Part shown: positions 5,544-13,593 of the stretch, piece by piece
Layout of the letters: every line of letters begins with the position of its first letter
How positions within the stretch are numbered: the stretch's first letter is position 1
Assembly (NCBI GenBank): GCA_023134955.1
Contig: JAGLUC010000134.1
Location: forward strand, 1 to 15,702
Direction: 5' to 3'
DNA from: Methylococcales bacterium
GTDB taxonomy: Bacteria > Pseudomonadota > Gammaproteobacteria > Methylococcales > Methylomonadaceae
Length of the DNA: 15,702 nt
The notes under the pieces: model-generated
What the model was told of the DNA's origin: nothing
Database searches by the model: none
What the model saw: the letters and a program-made list of their open reading frames with translations, nothing else
Made by a program: the position numbers and the translations under genes

Positions 5544-5834
5544 ATGAAAAAATCAAATTTATTGTTAGGCTGCATTGTTTTAAGCACATTATCATTTTCT
5601 ATTCATGCAGAGACTGATTCATCGGCACCTGAGCAAGTCATTGTAAAAAAATATTTTGTAGGGAAGCCAGGTTATAATCGCCATGCAGTTATAGTCCATC
5701 AAAAAGATATTGTTGATAAAATTAATGATCAGCTAGTATCCGATACACTCGCAGCAGGTCTGTTATCAGTTCATAAAAGTAAAAAAGCTATTTCAGCTCG
5801 TCAACGTAAATTGAAATTTCGTCGTCATCCATAG
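5544..5834 (+). CDS. Small exported protein of unknown function
   Basis: I do not recognise this 96-aa protein. The frame is open from 5439, but the ATG at 5544 is chosen because it has a good ribosome-binding site (AGGAAGA, 5532-5538) and starts a standard signal peptide (MKKSNLLLG, cleavage near IHA-ET at about residue 22). The mature 74 residues are basic, especially the end (KSKKAISARQRKLKFRRHP), and lack cysteines. It is divergent from the 61-aa gene and followed by its own terminator. A periplasmic or outer-membrane-associated place is likely; no function can be read from the sequence. Confidence 0.65.
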   Translation: MKKSNLLLGCIVLSTLSFSIHAETDSSAPEQVIVKKYFVGKPGYNRHAVIVHQKDIVDKINDQLVSDTLAAGLLSVHKSKKAISARQRKLKFRRHP

Positions 5835-5851
5835 AGATGCTTTTAGTGGGT

Positions 5852-5870
5852 AGCGTGTGAAGATCACGCT
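5852..5870. terminator. Hairpin after the 96-aa gene
   Basis: AGCGTG (5852-5857) and CACGCT (5865-5870) form a perfect 6-bp stem with a 7-nt loop. No strong U run follows on either strand, so it is an accessory hairpin upstream of the better terminator at 5882-5919. Confidence 0.35.
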
Positions 5871-5881
5871 TAATTGATTTT

Positions 5882-5919
5882 ACAACATCAGGATCATCCA
5901 CTTGAGCTGGTGTTGTTTT
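5882..5919 (+). terminator. Terminator of the 96-aa gene
   Basis: ACAACATCAG (5882-5891) pairs with CTGGTGTTGT (5907-5916), ten pairs with one T-G wobble, and the 3' arm runs into TTTT (5916-5919). It lies between convergent genes, so it could also hinder minus-strand transcripts leaving the helicase gene. Confidence 0.6.
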
Positions 5920-5946
5920 AATATGAATAGGATTTTAGAGCATTTT

Positions 5947-7344
5947 CTAGCGTTTCTTTCCCCAAATATGAGCATTCACGGCTACTTCTGTTTCTATATC
6001 TTTTTCTTTTTCTTTTTCTTTTTCTAGCAATGGAGCTGTTGGATTTTCTGTTTGAACCTCAGAATCTTGCTTTGCTTTTTGTTTTTTATTTAATTTAGCT
6101 TTTTTCTTTTTAGGACTTTTACGGGGTAAAGGAGGGGGTACATCATCAACCTCAAAACCTTCTAGTACTTCTCTTTCTATAGCAAGACCATTATGTCTTT
6201 CTATCACTGAAAAATGCTGGTATTCATGATGAGCAATTAATGATATGACCAGTCCGTCTTGTCCGGCACGTCCTGTCCTGCCAACTCTGTGAACATAGTC
6301 ATTAGGTGAGCGGGGAAGATCATAATTAATTACACAGGGTAGTTGTTCTATATCAAGCCCTCTTGCAGCCACATCGGTGGCAATTAAAATACGAGTGTCA
6401 CCTGACTTAAAATTTTTTAAAGCGGTCATTCTTGCAGATTGTTCTTTATTACTGTGCATTGCCACTGCTTTAATACTTCGTTTTTCTAGTTTTTTAACCA
6501 GATTATCGCAAGTTCGTTTAGCACTACAAAAAATCAGGACTTGCTCCCAGTCATTCTCATGTAGCAGATGAGCGAGTAGATCGTTTTTTTGATGATGATT
6601 GACGGTAATAACACGCTGTACAGTCTTAGATTCATTAATAAACTCGTCCATATTAACAATTTCTGGATCAGTCATTACTTCCCTGATTAAATGAGTAATA
6701 CTGTCAGGAAAAGTTGCTGTAAACATCAGGTTTTGACGCTTATTAGGTAATAATTTGATAATTTGTTCAATTTCCTCCTGAAAATCCCCTTTCATCAGGC
6801 GATCAACTTCATCAATGACTAATGTTTTAATTTGGTTGAATTTAATGGCATTTTGATTAACCAGATCAAGCAAACGTCCTGGCGTAGCAACTAAAACATC
6901 AGCGCCGCCCCGTAATGCTTTCATTTGAGGATTAATCTTTACCCCACCATAAACACTTTGGCAGCTAATCGTGGGTTCAATATTTTGAGAAAGTTGATTA
7001 AATACATCCGCAACTTGTATAGCTAACTCGCGAGTTGGAACAAGGACTAAAATTCGAACACAATTACTGTGAACTCTTTCGGCAGCATTAAAGCGTTTAC
7101 TTCGACCTATCTGGCTATAAATATTTTGATTGCTCAAATTATCCAATAAAGGTAATGCAAAGGCTGCTGTTTTTCCTGATCCTGTATCAGCCCGCGCTAA
7201 CACATCCTTACCCTCTAATATTACGGGGATTGTTTTAAGTTGTATTTCTGTTGGTTGTTTAAATCCCAGCTGATTAATAGCAGACGAAATTTCATCAGAA
7301 AAAGAAAATGATTCAAAACCTGCTTTGAGAGGGTGGTTTTTCAT
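5947..7344 (-). CDS. RhlE-like DEAD-box RNA helicase with DEVD motif
   Basis: The 465-aa product carries the helicase motifs in order: Q motif GFKQPTEIQ (27-35), motif I ADTGSGKT (52-59), PTREL, TPGR, motif II DEVD (178-181), motif III TAT (209-211), then domain 2 with LIFCSAK, ATDVAARGLDI and HRVGRTGRAG. Such enzymes unwind RNA with ATP in ribosome assembly, mRNA decay or cold adaptation. The overall match is to the RhlE group. Two motifs differ from the norm: DEVD for DEAD and TAT for SAT; both keep the acidic and hydroxyl residues, so activity is plausible. After about residue 390 comes a low-complexity, lysine-rich tail with a KE repeat, likely RNA-binding. No good ribosome-binding site precedes the ATG, and the 221-bp gap before it is rich in hairpins. 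Confidence 0.9.
   Translation of the reverse strand: MKNHPLKAGFESFSFSDEISSAINQLGFKQPTEIQLKTIPVILEGKDVLARADTGSGKTAAFALPLLDNLSNQNIYSQIGRSKRFNAAERVHSNCVRILVLVPTRELAIQVADVFNQLSQNIEPTISCQSVYGGVKINPQMKALRGGADVLVATPGRLLDLVNQNAIKFNQIKTLVIDEVDRLMKGDFQEEIEQIIKLLPNKRQNLMFTATFPDSITHLIREVMTDPEIVNMDEFINESKTVQRVITVNHHQKNDLLAHLLHENDWEQVLIFCSAKRTCDNLVKKLEKRSIKAVAMHSNKEQSARMTALKNFKSGDTRILIATDVAARGLDIEQLPCVINYDLPRSPNDYVHRVGRTGRAGQDGLVISLIAHHEYQHFSVIERHNGLAIEREVLEGFEVDDVPPPLPRKSPKKKKAKLNKKQKAKQDSEVQTENPTAPLLEKEKEKEKDIETEVAVNAHIWGKKR
6001..6024 (-). repeat. Hexanucleotide microsatellite in the helicase tail
   Basis: Four perfect copies of TTTTTC (plus strand), which reads GAAAAA on the coding strand and encodes alternating Glu-Lys. 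Gain or loss of a unit keeps the frame and changes the tail by two residues. Confidence 0.85.
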
Positions 7345-7565
7345 AAAAATAGTAATCTGGAATGAACAATAGAATATTTTAACTGAAATGCCAGTTTAAG
7401 GCTGGCAAAAACTGAAGAAATTACGGGTAGATTGCTTAGTTAGCCCTGAAAAAGTTTCAGGTTTATCTGCCGTTGGGCAGGAAAAGTCCTATGTACTAAA
7501 ACAAGAAAGGGGTAAAGTTAAACGGGTCTATGTTGAATAGGAGTAGTGCTATTGGGGCGAAATAG
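7345..7565 (-). promoter_or_regulatory. Hairpin-rich gap, possible leader of the helicase gene
   Basis: Between queF and the helicase gene are three perfect short inverted repeats: TGCCAG/CTGGCA (7389-7394 with 7402-7407), CCTGAAA/TTTCAGG (7445-7451 with 7455-7461, 3-nt loop) and CTGCC/GGCAG a little further right. On the minus strand the first is followed by TTTCAGTT, so it could weakly end the queF transcript or be a regulatory leader. A plus-strand frame is open from 7400 to a TAG at 7538-7540 but has no usable start codon. Confidence 0.4.
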
Positions 7566-7955
7566 TTAAGGTAAATTGACTAATTCAGGGGCTTTCCAGT
7601 TCTCATTTTTATGTTCTGCAATAACTGTTGTGTAAACTCCACCACGTACATTAAATTCTGCACGGATGCGCATAAAATTAGGTGATGTAACTTTGACAAG
7701 ATCATCCAGTATCTGGTTGGTGACTGCTTCATGGAAAGCGCCTTCATCACGAAACGACCACATGTATAATTTAAGTGCTTTTAATTCTACACAAAGTTTA
7801 TTGGGTACATATTCAATGGTAATAGTGGCAAAGTCTGGTTGACCAGTCATTGGGCATAGACAGGTGAATTCGGGTGTATCAATACGAATGGTGAAATCAC
7901 GTCCTGGTTTTGGGTTGTCGAAGGTGTCTAGTTTTTTACTGGGTTTGCTGCTCAT
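7566..7955 (-). CDS. queF: QueF, preQ0 reductase (short, unimodular type)
   Basis: The 129-aa product is the NADPH-dependent 7-cyano-7-deazaguanine reductase, which reduces the nitrile of preQ0 to preQ1 in queuosine synthesis. It shows the catalytic cysteine in LCPMTGQPDF (C34) and the following aspartate (D41), the QueF motif VELKALKLYMWSFR (56-69, NADPH binding) and the substrate glutamate in FHE (E76). The length fits the short T-fold form of Bacillus, not the duplicated form of E. coli. The ribosome-binding site is weak. It is divergent from smc across 106 bp and upstream of the helicase gene on the same strand. No preQ1 riboswitch is evident before it. Confidence 0.95.
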   Translation of the reverse strand: MSSKPSKKLDTFDNPKPGRDFTIRIDTPEFTCLCPMTGQPDFATITIEYVPNKLCVELKALKLYMWSFRDEGAFHEAVTNQILDDLVKVTSPNFMRIRAEFNVRGGVYTTVIAEHKNENWKAPELVNLP

Positions 7956-8061
7956 GCTAGTGTTTTACAAAATAAAGATTAAAAAAGTGTCGAATATCAG
8001 TTTGATTTGGTGAATAATACGTGCAATTCGATGAACAACTACACAGGATATTCTACCAGTA

Positions 8062-11000
8062 ATGAAGCTGGATAAAATTAAACTTTCTGGATTTAAATCC
8101 TTTGCAGATCATACCACTATTGCTATTAATGGAAATTTAACCGCTGTGGTTGGTCCTAATGGCTGTGGTAAGTCTAATGTTATTGATGCAGTGCGTTGGG
8201 TGATGGGCGAAAGTTCTGCCAAACATTTGCGTGGCGACAATATGACGGATGTCATTTTTAATGGTTCATCAAGTAGAAAGCCGGTAAGCACAGCTTCTGT
8301 TGAATTAATATTTGATAACAGCGAAGGTAGAGTTGGCGGAGAATATGCCAAGTACAGTTCTATTTCTATTAGAAGACAAGTCAGTCGGGATGGTCAGTCT
8401 AAATATGCTTTAAATGGCACTCGTTGTCGGCGTAAAGATATAACTGATTTGTTTTTAGGAACGGGCTTGGGGGCTAAAAGTTACGCCATTATTGAGCAGG
8501 GCACTATTTCTCGATTAGTAGAATCTAAGCCTGAAGAATTGCGCATGCATATTGAAGAAGCGGCCGGGATTTCCAAGTACAAAGAACGTAGACATGAAAC
8601 AGAAACACGGATGCGTCATACCCGTGAAAACCTTGAACGCCTGGATGACTTACGGGATGAAGTTGAAAAACAACTAACAAATTTAAAGAAACAGTCTGAA
8701 AAAGCTGAAAAATTTACCCATCTAAAAAAACAGGAACGGCAATATAAGCGTGAATTATTAGCCATACGCTGGAATAGCTATCATCAAACCTCGCAGCAAT
8801 TAGAGGGTAAGTTACAGACGATTGCTACTGAGCATAATGGTTTGTTTGTTTTGCATCGCGAAATAGATAAATCAGTTGATAGCAAACGGATTGAGCAAAA
8901 AAATCAACAGCAGTTATTAGATTCAGCCCAGCAAGACTATTATCATGTGGTTTCCGAGGTTGGCCGGCTGCAACAAGCGATTAAGCATAATGAGGTGGCT
9001 CATGAAGAAACTTTGATTGAAATAGATCGCTTAAAACAACAGGCAGAGCATTCAAGTCAGGAATTTGATTTAGATATTAAGCAATTGGCAGCATTTAAAA
9101 AGTCTTTACTTGAGGCAGAAGAAAACCTGGCTGTTGTTAATGAACAGTTTGAGCAGCATTTATCTATACAGCACGGTTTGTTGGAGAGCAAAGGTGCATG
9201 GCAGTCAGAATGGGAAATGTATTTGAACGAAAGTTCTAAACACAGTGAACAGACTGAAATACAGCGAGTTAAGCTTGCTCATTTAAATAATCAATCACAG
9301 CAATTACAACAACGTCTGGATAAACTTCAGAGCGAACGAAGTGAGTTATCTGCAACTGATTTACAGCTTGAAATTGAGACTTTGGACAGCAGTATTGAGT
9401 TAATAAAAGTAAATAGGGAAGATTTGCAACAGCAACTTGAGACAGTTTATAAGCAAATTATTGATCAGCGGCAACAAATTAAAAACAGTCATGACAAGTT
9501 ACATCAGAATAGGGCTGAACATCATAAAATTAGCGGTAAGATTACTTCCTTAGAGCTATTGCAGCAACATGCAATGGGTAAAGATAATAAAAATCTGGTG
9601 CAGTGGCTGGAAAAAATGGATTTATCTGAAAATCAGCGATTAGCTGAGTTTTTAGAAGTTGAGTCGGGTTGGGACAGAGCTTTAGAAACGGTTTTAGGCA
9701 GTTATTTAGAAGCCGTTTGTATGGATGATACTAACAAAATTGTGCAAGGTTTACAGTATTTAACTGATCAATCGCTTATTTTGTTTAATCTTTCTAGTGT
9801 TGAAAACACTAAAGCTGTAGAGCAGGATGGTGCTCTATCTGCATTGCTGGATAAAGTTAATACACCTTGGGATTTAACGGGTTTGTTAACAGGTATTTAT
9901 TGTGCAGAAGATATAGCTTCTGCCAAACAATTAAGCCTGAAACTACAAGCACATGAATCAATTGTTACTAAAGAGGGTGAATGGTTTGGGCGAGACTGGA
10001 TTAAAATTTCTCGTAGTAGTGACAGTAAAACCGGAGTTTTACAACGTGAAAAAGAATTACGGGATTTAAAACAGTGTCAAACTGAGCTATTTAGCGAGAT
10101 TGAATCGCTTGAAGAGCAATTAGAAAGCATAGAAAGTACTTTAAAAGAGACTGAGAGTAATAGAGAGAATTTACAGCAACGGGATAAAGTTTTAGGCTCT
10201 GAATATTCCAGTAAAAGCTCTCAATTTAGTGCTTATTCTGCCAAACAAGAACAACAGCAACAAAGATTAAATCAAGTTAGCCAGGATATTGAAGCTATTA
10301 TTTCTGATATATCAGAGATTGCAGAAACAGTCGATGAATCAGAGCAGTTAAAAATATCAGCAGAGCAAACATTAGAGGAGTTAATCAATAAAAAACAGGT
10401 GTTAGATGATCAAAATAAAACCTTGCAAACAAGCCAATATGAAGTAGATATAGCGGTTAATGAAGCAAGAAAAAACCTGCATAGCATTCAAGGGAAAATT
10501 GAGTCTTTAAAAGCATCTGAAGCCTTAACCAGCAAGCAAATTGAGCGGTTACAGATACAAAATCAACAATCTGCTGAACGTATCGCTGAATTAGAGAATA
10601 AATTGCATTCTGTACTCTCCCCACTGGATAATGAAAAAATACAATTAAAGGAATTTACAGTTCAGAAAGCAAGTTTAGAAGATAAATTAGAACAACAGCG
10701 CGAAGTTCAACAACAAATTGAATCTGAAATTAATCATAAAGCTGAGGAGCATACCAAAACTCAGCGAGCAATGGAGCAGCAAAAAGATTTATTGGATAAA
10801 GTCAGGTTTGAGCAACAAGATAGTAATGTCAGACAACAAACTATAACTGAGCAATTAACTGAAATTGATGCTGATCCAGAACAAGTTTTACAAGGTTTAT
10901 CGACAGAAGCAGAGGAACAAGAGTGGAAACTCAGGGTAGAGCAATTTACCCGGAAAATTGAGCGTTTGGGGTCAATAAATTTAACAGCGATTGAGGAATA

Positions 11001-11580
11001 TAAATCTCAATCAGAGCGCATGAATTTTCTTGATGAACAGCATGATGATTTAATCAGTGCTTTAAACACACTTGATGAAGCGATCAGTAAAATTGACAAA
11101 GAAAGCAGGCTGCGCTTTAAAGAAACTTTTGATAAGATTAACCAAGGCTTGCAAAATAAGTTCCCTAAGTTATTTGGTGGAGGACTCGCTTATCTTGAAT
11201 TAACCGATCAAGATTTGCTGGAAGCAGGTGTTAATATTATTGCCCGGCCTCCAGGTAAAAGAAATAGCTCTATTCACCTGTTATCTGGTGGAGAAAAAGC
11301 CTTAACTGCGGTAGCATTGGTATTTTCCATATTTGATTTGAATCCAGCTCCTTTTTGCTTGCTGGACGAGGTTGATGCTCCCTTAGATGATGCTAATGTG
11401 GTAAGGTTTTCACAAATGGTTGAGGAAATGTCCGAAACTATTCAATTTTTATATATTTCTCATAATAAGGTGACTATGGAAATTGCAAAACAATTAGCGG
11501 GTGTTACTATGAAAGAAGCAGGCGTTTCCAGAATGGTTTCAGTTGATATTGAAGAAGCAGTGGACATGGCAGAAAGCTGA
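8062..11580 (+). CDS. smc: SMC, chromosome segregation ATPase
   Basis: The 1172-aa product is a full-length SMC of normal length. The N-terminal head has Walker A GPNGCGKS (31-38) and the Q-loop region YAIIEQGTISR. Then come a long coiled coil (about 170-500), a hinge (about 515-640, with LEVESGWDRALETVLG), a second coiled coil (about 660-1010), and a C-terminal head with the signature LSGGEK (1074-1079) and Walker B LLDEVDAPLDD (1100-1110). With ScpA and ScpB it forms the bacterial condensin that loops and separates chromosomes. The start gives the standard MKLDKIKLSGFKSF N-terminus, though only a distant AGGAT precedes it. Its stop shares a base with the zipA start. All motifs look intact. 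Confidence 0.97.
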   Translation: MKLDKIKLSGFKSFADHTTIAINGNLTAVVGPNGCGKSNVIDAVRWVMGESSAKHLRGDNMTDVIFNGSSSRKPVSTASVELIFDNSEGRVGGEYAKYSSISIRRQVSRDGQSKYALNGTRCRRKDITDLFLGTGLGAKSYAIIEQGTISRLVESKPEELRMHIEEAAGISKYKERRHETETRMRHTRENLERLDDLRDEVEKQLTNLKKQSEKAEKFTHLKKQERQYKRELLAIRWNSYHQTSQQLEGKLQTIATEHNGLFVLHREIDKSVDSKRIEQKNQQQLLDSAQQDYYHVVSEVGRLQQAIKHNEVAHEETLIEIDRLKQQAEHSSQEFDLDIKQLAAFKKSLLEAEENLAVVNEQFEQHLSIQHGLLESKGAWQSEWEMYLNESSKHSEQTEIQRVKLAHLNNQSQQLQQRLDKLQSERSELSATDLQLEIETLDSSIELIKVNREDLQQQLETVYKQIIDQRQQIKNSHDKLHQNRAEHHKISGKITSLELLQQHAMGKDNKNLVQWLEKMDLSENQRLAEFLEVESGWDRALETVLGSYLEAVCMDDTNKIVQGLQYLTDQSLILFNLSSVENTKAVEQDGALSALLDKVNTPWDLTGLLTGIYCAEDIASAKQLSLKLQAHESIVTKEGEWFGRDWIKISRSSDSKTGVLQREKELRDLKQCQTELFSEIESLEEQLESIESTLKETESNRENLQQRDKVLGSEYSSKSSQFSAYSAKQEQQQQRLNQVSQDIEAIISDISEIAETVDESEQLKISAEQTLEELINKKQVLDDQNKTLQTSQYEVDIAVNEARKNLHSIQGKIESLKASEALTSKQIERLQIQNQQSAERIAELENKLHSVLSPLDNEKIQLKEFTVQKASLEDKLEQQREVQQQIESEINHKAEEHTKTQRAMEQQKDLLDKVRFEQQDSNVRQQTITEQLTEIDADPEQVLQGLSTEAEEQEWKLRVEQFTRKIERLGSINLTAIEEYKSQSERMNFLDEQHDDLISALNTLDEAISKIDKESRLRFKETFDKINQGLQNKFPKLFGGGLAYLELTDQDLLEAGVNIIARPPGKRNSSIHLLSGGEKALTAVALVFSIFDLNPAPFCLLDEVDAPLDDANVVRFSQMVEEMSETIQFLYISHNKVTMEIAKQLAGVTMKEAGVSRMVSVDIEEAVDMAES

Positions 11581-12320
11581 TGGATAAAGAATTATTAAGA
11601 ATCGTTATTATTTCTATAGGTGTTGCAGTCATCATTGTTATGGTGTTGTGGAGCCTTTTTAAAAGTAAATATCATGAATTTAATTTCTATGATCGAGGTA
11701 ATCCACTGGATAATATTGATGATTCGTTAATTATGAATACGGATGATGATTTTGATATTGTTCCTTTAGGCTCCGCTGTTGATGAAGAGGATATTAAGCC
11801 AGACCCAATTACCATTGCTAGCGATAAAGCAAAAAAACAAGCAGCAACAAGCTCGAGCTCTCCAGCTAAGCCTAAACACAAGTCTAAGGCTAAACCTAAG
11901 CCCGTGGTAAAAGAATCTAAAAAATCAGATTTACCTAAAATAATTCAATTTAGTATTGTTTCTCGTTCTGACGAGGGGTTTAACGGTGAAAAATTGGTTT
12001 CAGCTTTTCAACTTGTTGGCTTGGAATATGGAAGTATGAAAATTTATCAACGATTGAATGGGCAACGTCAGGTAGACTTTGCTGTTGCCAGTATGGTTGA
12101 GCCAGGCACCTTTCCTGAAACAGAGTTGGATTCATTTAATTCCCCAGGTCTTGTATTTTTTCTTCAACTCAGTGAAATTGAAGAACCGTTGCTGGTATTT
12201 GAAGACTTTATTCAAACCATTAATCTTTTAGCAAACGAGTTAGCTGGTGAAAAGTGGGATCATAATAGACAGCCATTAACGGATGAAACTATTGACGCTT
12301 TTCGTTTGCAGATAGCTTAG
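11580..12320 (+). CDS. zipA: ZipA, cell division protein that anchors FtsZ
   Basis: The 246-aa product has an N-terminal membrane segment with a short periplasmic end (about 7-27, IVIISIGVAVIIVMVLWSLF), an acidic then lysine/proline-rich linker (about 28-118), and a C-terminal FtsZ-binding domain (about 120-246, starting PKIIQFSIVSRSDEGFNGEKL). ZipA tethers FtsZ to the inner membrane at the division site in gammaproteobacteria. The start overlaps the smc stop (TGATG), so the two are translationally coupled, as in many gammaproteobacteria. In those genomes ligA usually follows; here a convergent two-component gene is found 19 bp away instead. Confidence 0.93.
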   Translation: MDKELLRIVIISIGVAVIIVMVLWSLFKSKYHEFNFYDRGNPLDNIDDSLIMNTDDDFDIVPLGSAVDEEDIKPDPITIASDKAKKQAATSSSSPAKPKHKSKAKPKPVVKESKKSDLPKIIQFSIVSRSDEGFNGEKLVSAFQLVGLEYGSMKIYQRLNGQRQVDFAVASMVEPGTFPETELDSFNSPGLVFFLQLSEIEEPLLVFEDFIQTINLLANELAGEKWDHNRQPLTDETIDAFRLQIA

Positions 12321-12328
12321 GTATATTG

Positions 12329-12353
12329 AAAAAGGAAGGTTAGATGTAACCTT
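12329..12353 (-). terminator. Terminator overlapping the end of the EAL regulator gene
   Basis: Read on the minus strand, AAGGTTA (12353-12347), a 4-nt loop and TAACCTT (12342-12336) form a perfect 7-bp stem, followed by CC and five T residues (12333-12329). The TAA stop of the regulator gene (12342-12340) is part of the 3' arm of the stem. The plus-strand version, after zipA, has only a short T run. Confidence 0.55.
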
Positions 12354-13593
12354 TTAGAGCTCGATTTGACACCCATTTGATAAAATTTTCTACTGGCATG
12401 GGTTTGCTGATTAGATCGCCTTGAGCAATGTCACAACCTAATTGTTTTAATTGATCCCACATTTCTTTATTTTCTATCCCTTCAGCTACCGTTTGCATGT
12501 TTAGCTCTTTAGCTAAAAGAATACATATTCTAACTACAGCTTTTGCATCTTTATCTTTAGTCATCTTGGTGATAAAACTTTGGTCAATTTTTAACTCAGT
12601 AAAAGGGGCTTGGCAAAGCTTAACCAAGGAAGAGTACCCTGTCCCAAAATCATCAATTGATAAAGAAAAGCCTTTCATTCTTAGACGGTTAAAAATATCT
12701 AATGATTCGGTCACTTCATTCATTAAGGCTGATTCATTAATTTCCAGCATAAAAGACTCTGGCTCAATACCATAGTGTTTCACCAATGCCTCTAATTTTT
12801 CTGGCATAGATAAATCATTAATATTTTGCGCTGATAAATTAATAGATACCATGACATTAAGATTATTATCTGAAATAATTTTATAGTCCTTAATGACTAA
12901 GTGAAGCACCTCTTCGGTTAAAAGGTTCATTAGATTATGTTTTTCAGCAAGGAGGATAAATTGCTTGGGTAGTACTAAACCTCTAGTTGGGTGTTGCCAG
13001 CGTAACAATGCTTCTGCCCCATTAAGCTTGAGGTCATTAATACTAACCTTGGGTTGAAAATGGATAATAAACTCATGATTGCGTATAGCTAGTTTTAACT
13101 CTTCAATGCTTATTACATCTGAAACGTTAGTGTTAGAATCTTTGCCAGTATTTAAAAGTTCAGTAGCTGTTTCAATGTTTATCTGTTGTTGTTTTTTTAA
13201 ATTACATTCGATGAATGTTTTGTTAAGCAAGTTAATAAAGTTTTTTGCTCCAATTGGCTTGGTCAGGGTTGAGATAACATTAAGCTGCTTGGATTCAGCC
13301 AATTGTTTTGCAGAATGTAACACGCGTTCATCAAAACCACTGACTAAAATAAAATAAGGTTTAATATTTTGAAAAGCAAGTTCACGCATGATTTCAATAC
13401 CATCTTTACCTGGCATTTTTAAATCCAGCACCACAATATCGTGTTTTGTAATAGTGCTTTTTAAGAAATCAGTACTTGAGGTAAATACCAAGGTTTCTAA
13501 CTCAGCAGCTTTAGCCATTTCATGCATTAAATGGGCTTGTTGCTGATCGTCATCTACAATAAAGATTTTACATAGCTGGGTGCTTTCAGTCAT
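12340..13593 (-). CDS. Response regulator with EAL c-di-GMP phosphodiesterase domain
   Basis: The 417-aa product has a receiver domain (about 8-125) with acidic pocket D14-D16, phospho-acceptor D57 in VVLDLKMPGKDG and conserved K112, then a linker (about 126-160) and an EAL domain (about 163-410). The catalytic signature is intact: EALLRW, SINLSAQN, LEINES, IDDFGTGYSS, ELKIDQSFI, AEGIE and QGDLISKP, so c-di-GMP hydrolysis is expected. No GGDEF domain is present. The build is that of RocR/VieA-like soluble regulators, though there is no DNA-binding domain as in VieA. Its start overlaps the kinase stop by 8 bp (ATGACTGA), so the kinase is the likely phosphate donor. Output would be lower c-di-GMP, hence motility or biofilm control; the signal is unknown. 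Confidence 0.92.
   Translation of the reverse strand: MTESTQLCKIFIVDDDQQQAHLMHEMAKAAELETLVFTSSTDFLKSTITKHDIVVLDLKMPGKDGIEIMRELAFQNIKPYFILVSGFDERVLHSAKQLAESKQLNVISTLTKPIGAKNFINLLNKTFIECNLKKQQQINIETATELLNTGKDSNTNVSDVISIEELKLAIRNHEFIIHFQPKVSINDLKLNGAEALLRWQHPTRGLVLPKQFILLAEKHNLMNLLTEEVLHLVIKDYKIISDNNLNVMVSINLSAQNINDLSMPEKLEALVKHYGIEPESFMLEINESALMNEVTESLDIFNRLRMKGFSLSIDDFGTGYSSLVKLCQAPFTELKIDQSFITKMTKDKDAKAVVRICILLAKELNMQTVAEGIENKEMWDQLKQLGCDIAQGDLISKPMPVENFIKWVSNRALKGYI

Noticed and set aside
7400..7540. Plus-strand open frame between helicase and queF
   Set aside because: About 46 codons with no ATG, GTG or TTG start and no recognisable motif; not supported as a gene.
7956..8061. preQ1 riboswitch before queF
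   Set aside because: The 105-bp queF-smc gap shows no hairpin followed by an A-rich pseudoknot tail next to the queF start.
8109..8351. Minus-strand open frame inside smc
   Set aside because: It is antisense to the conserved ATPase head of smc and has no family features. Other antisense frames in the helicase, zipA, EAL and kinase genes were dropped for the same reason.
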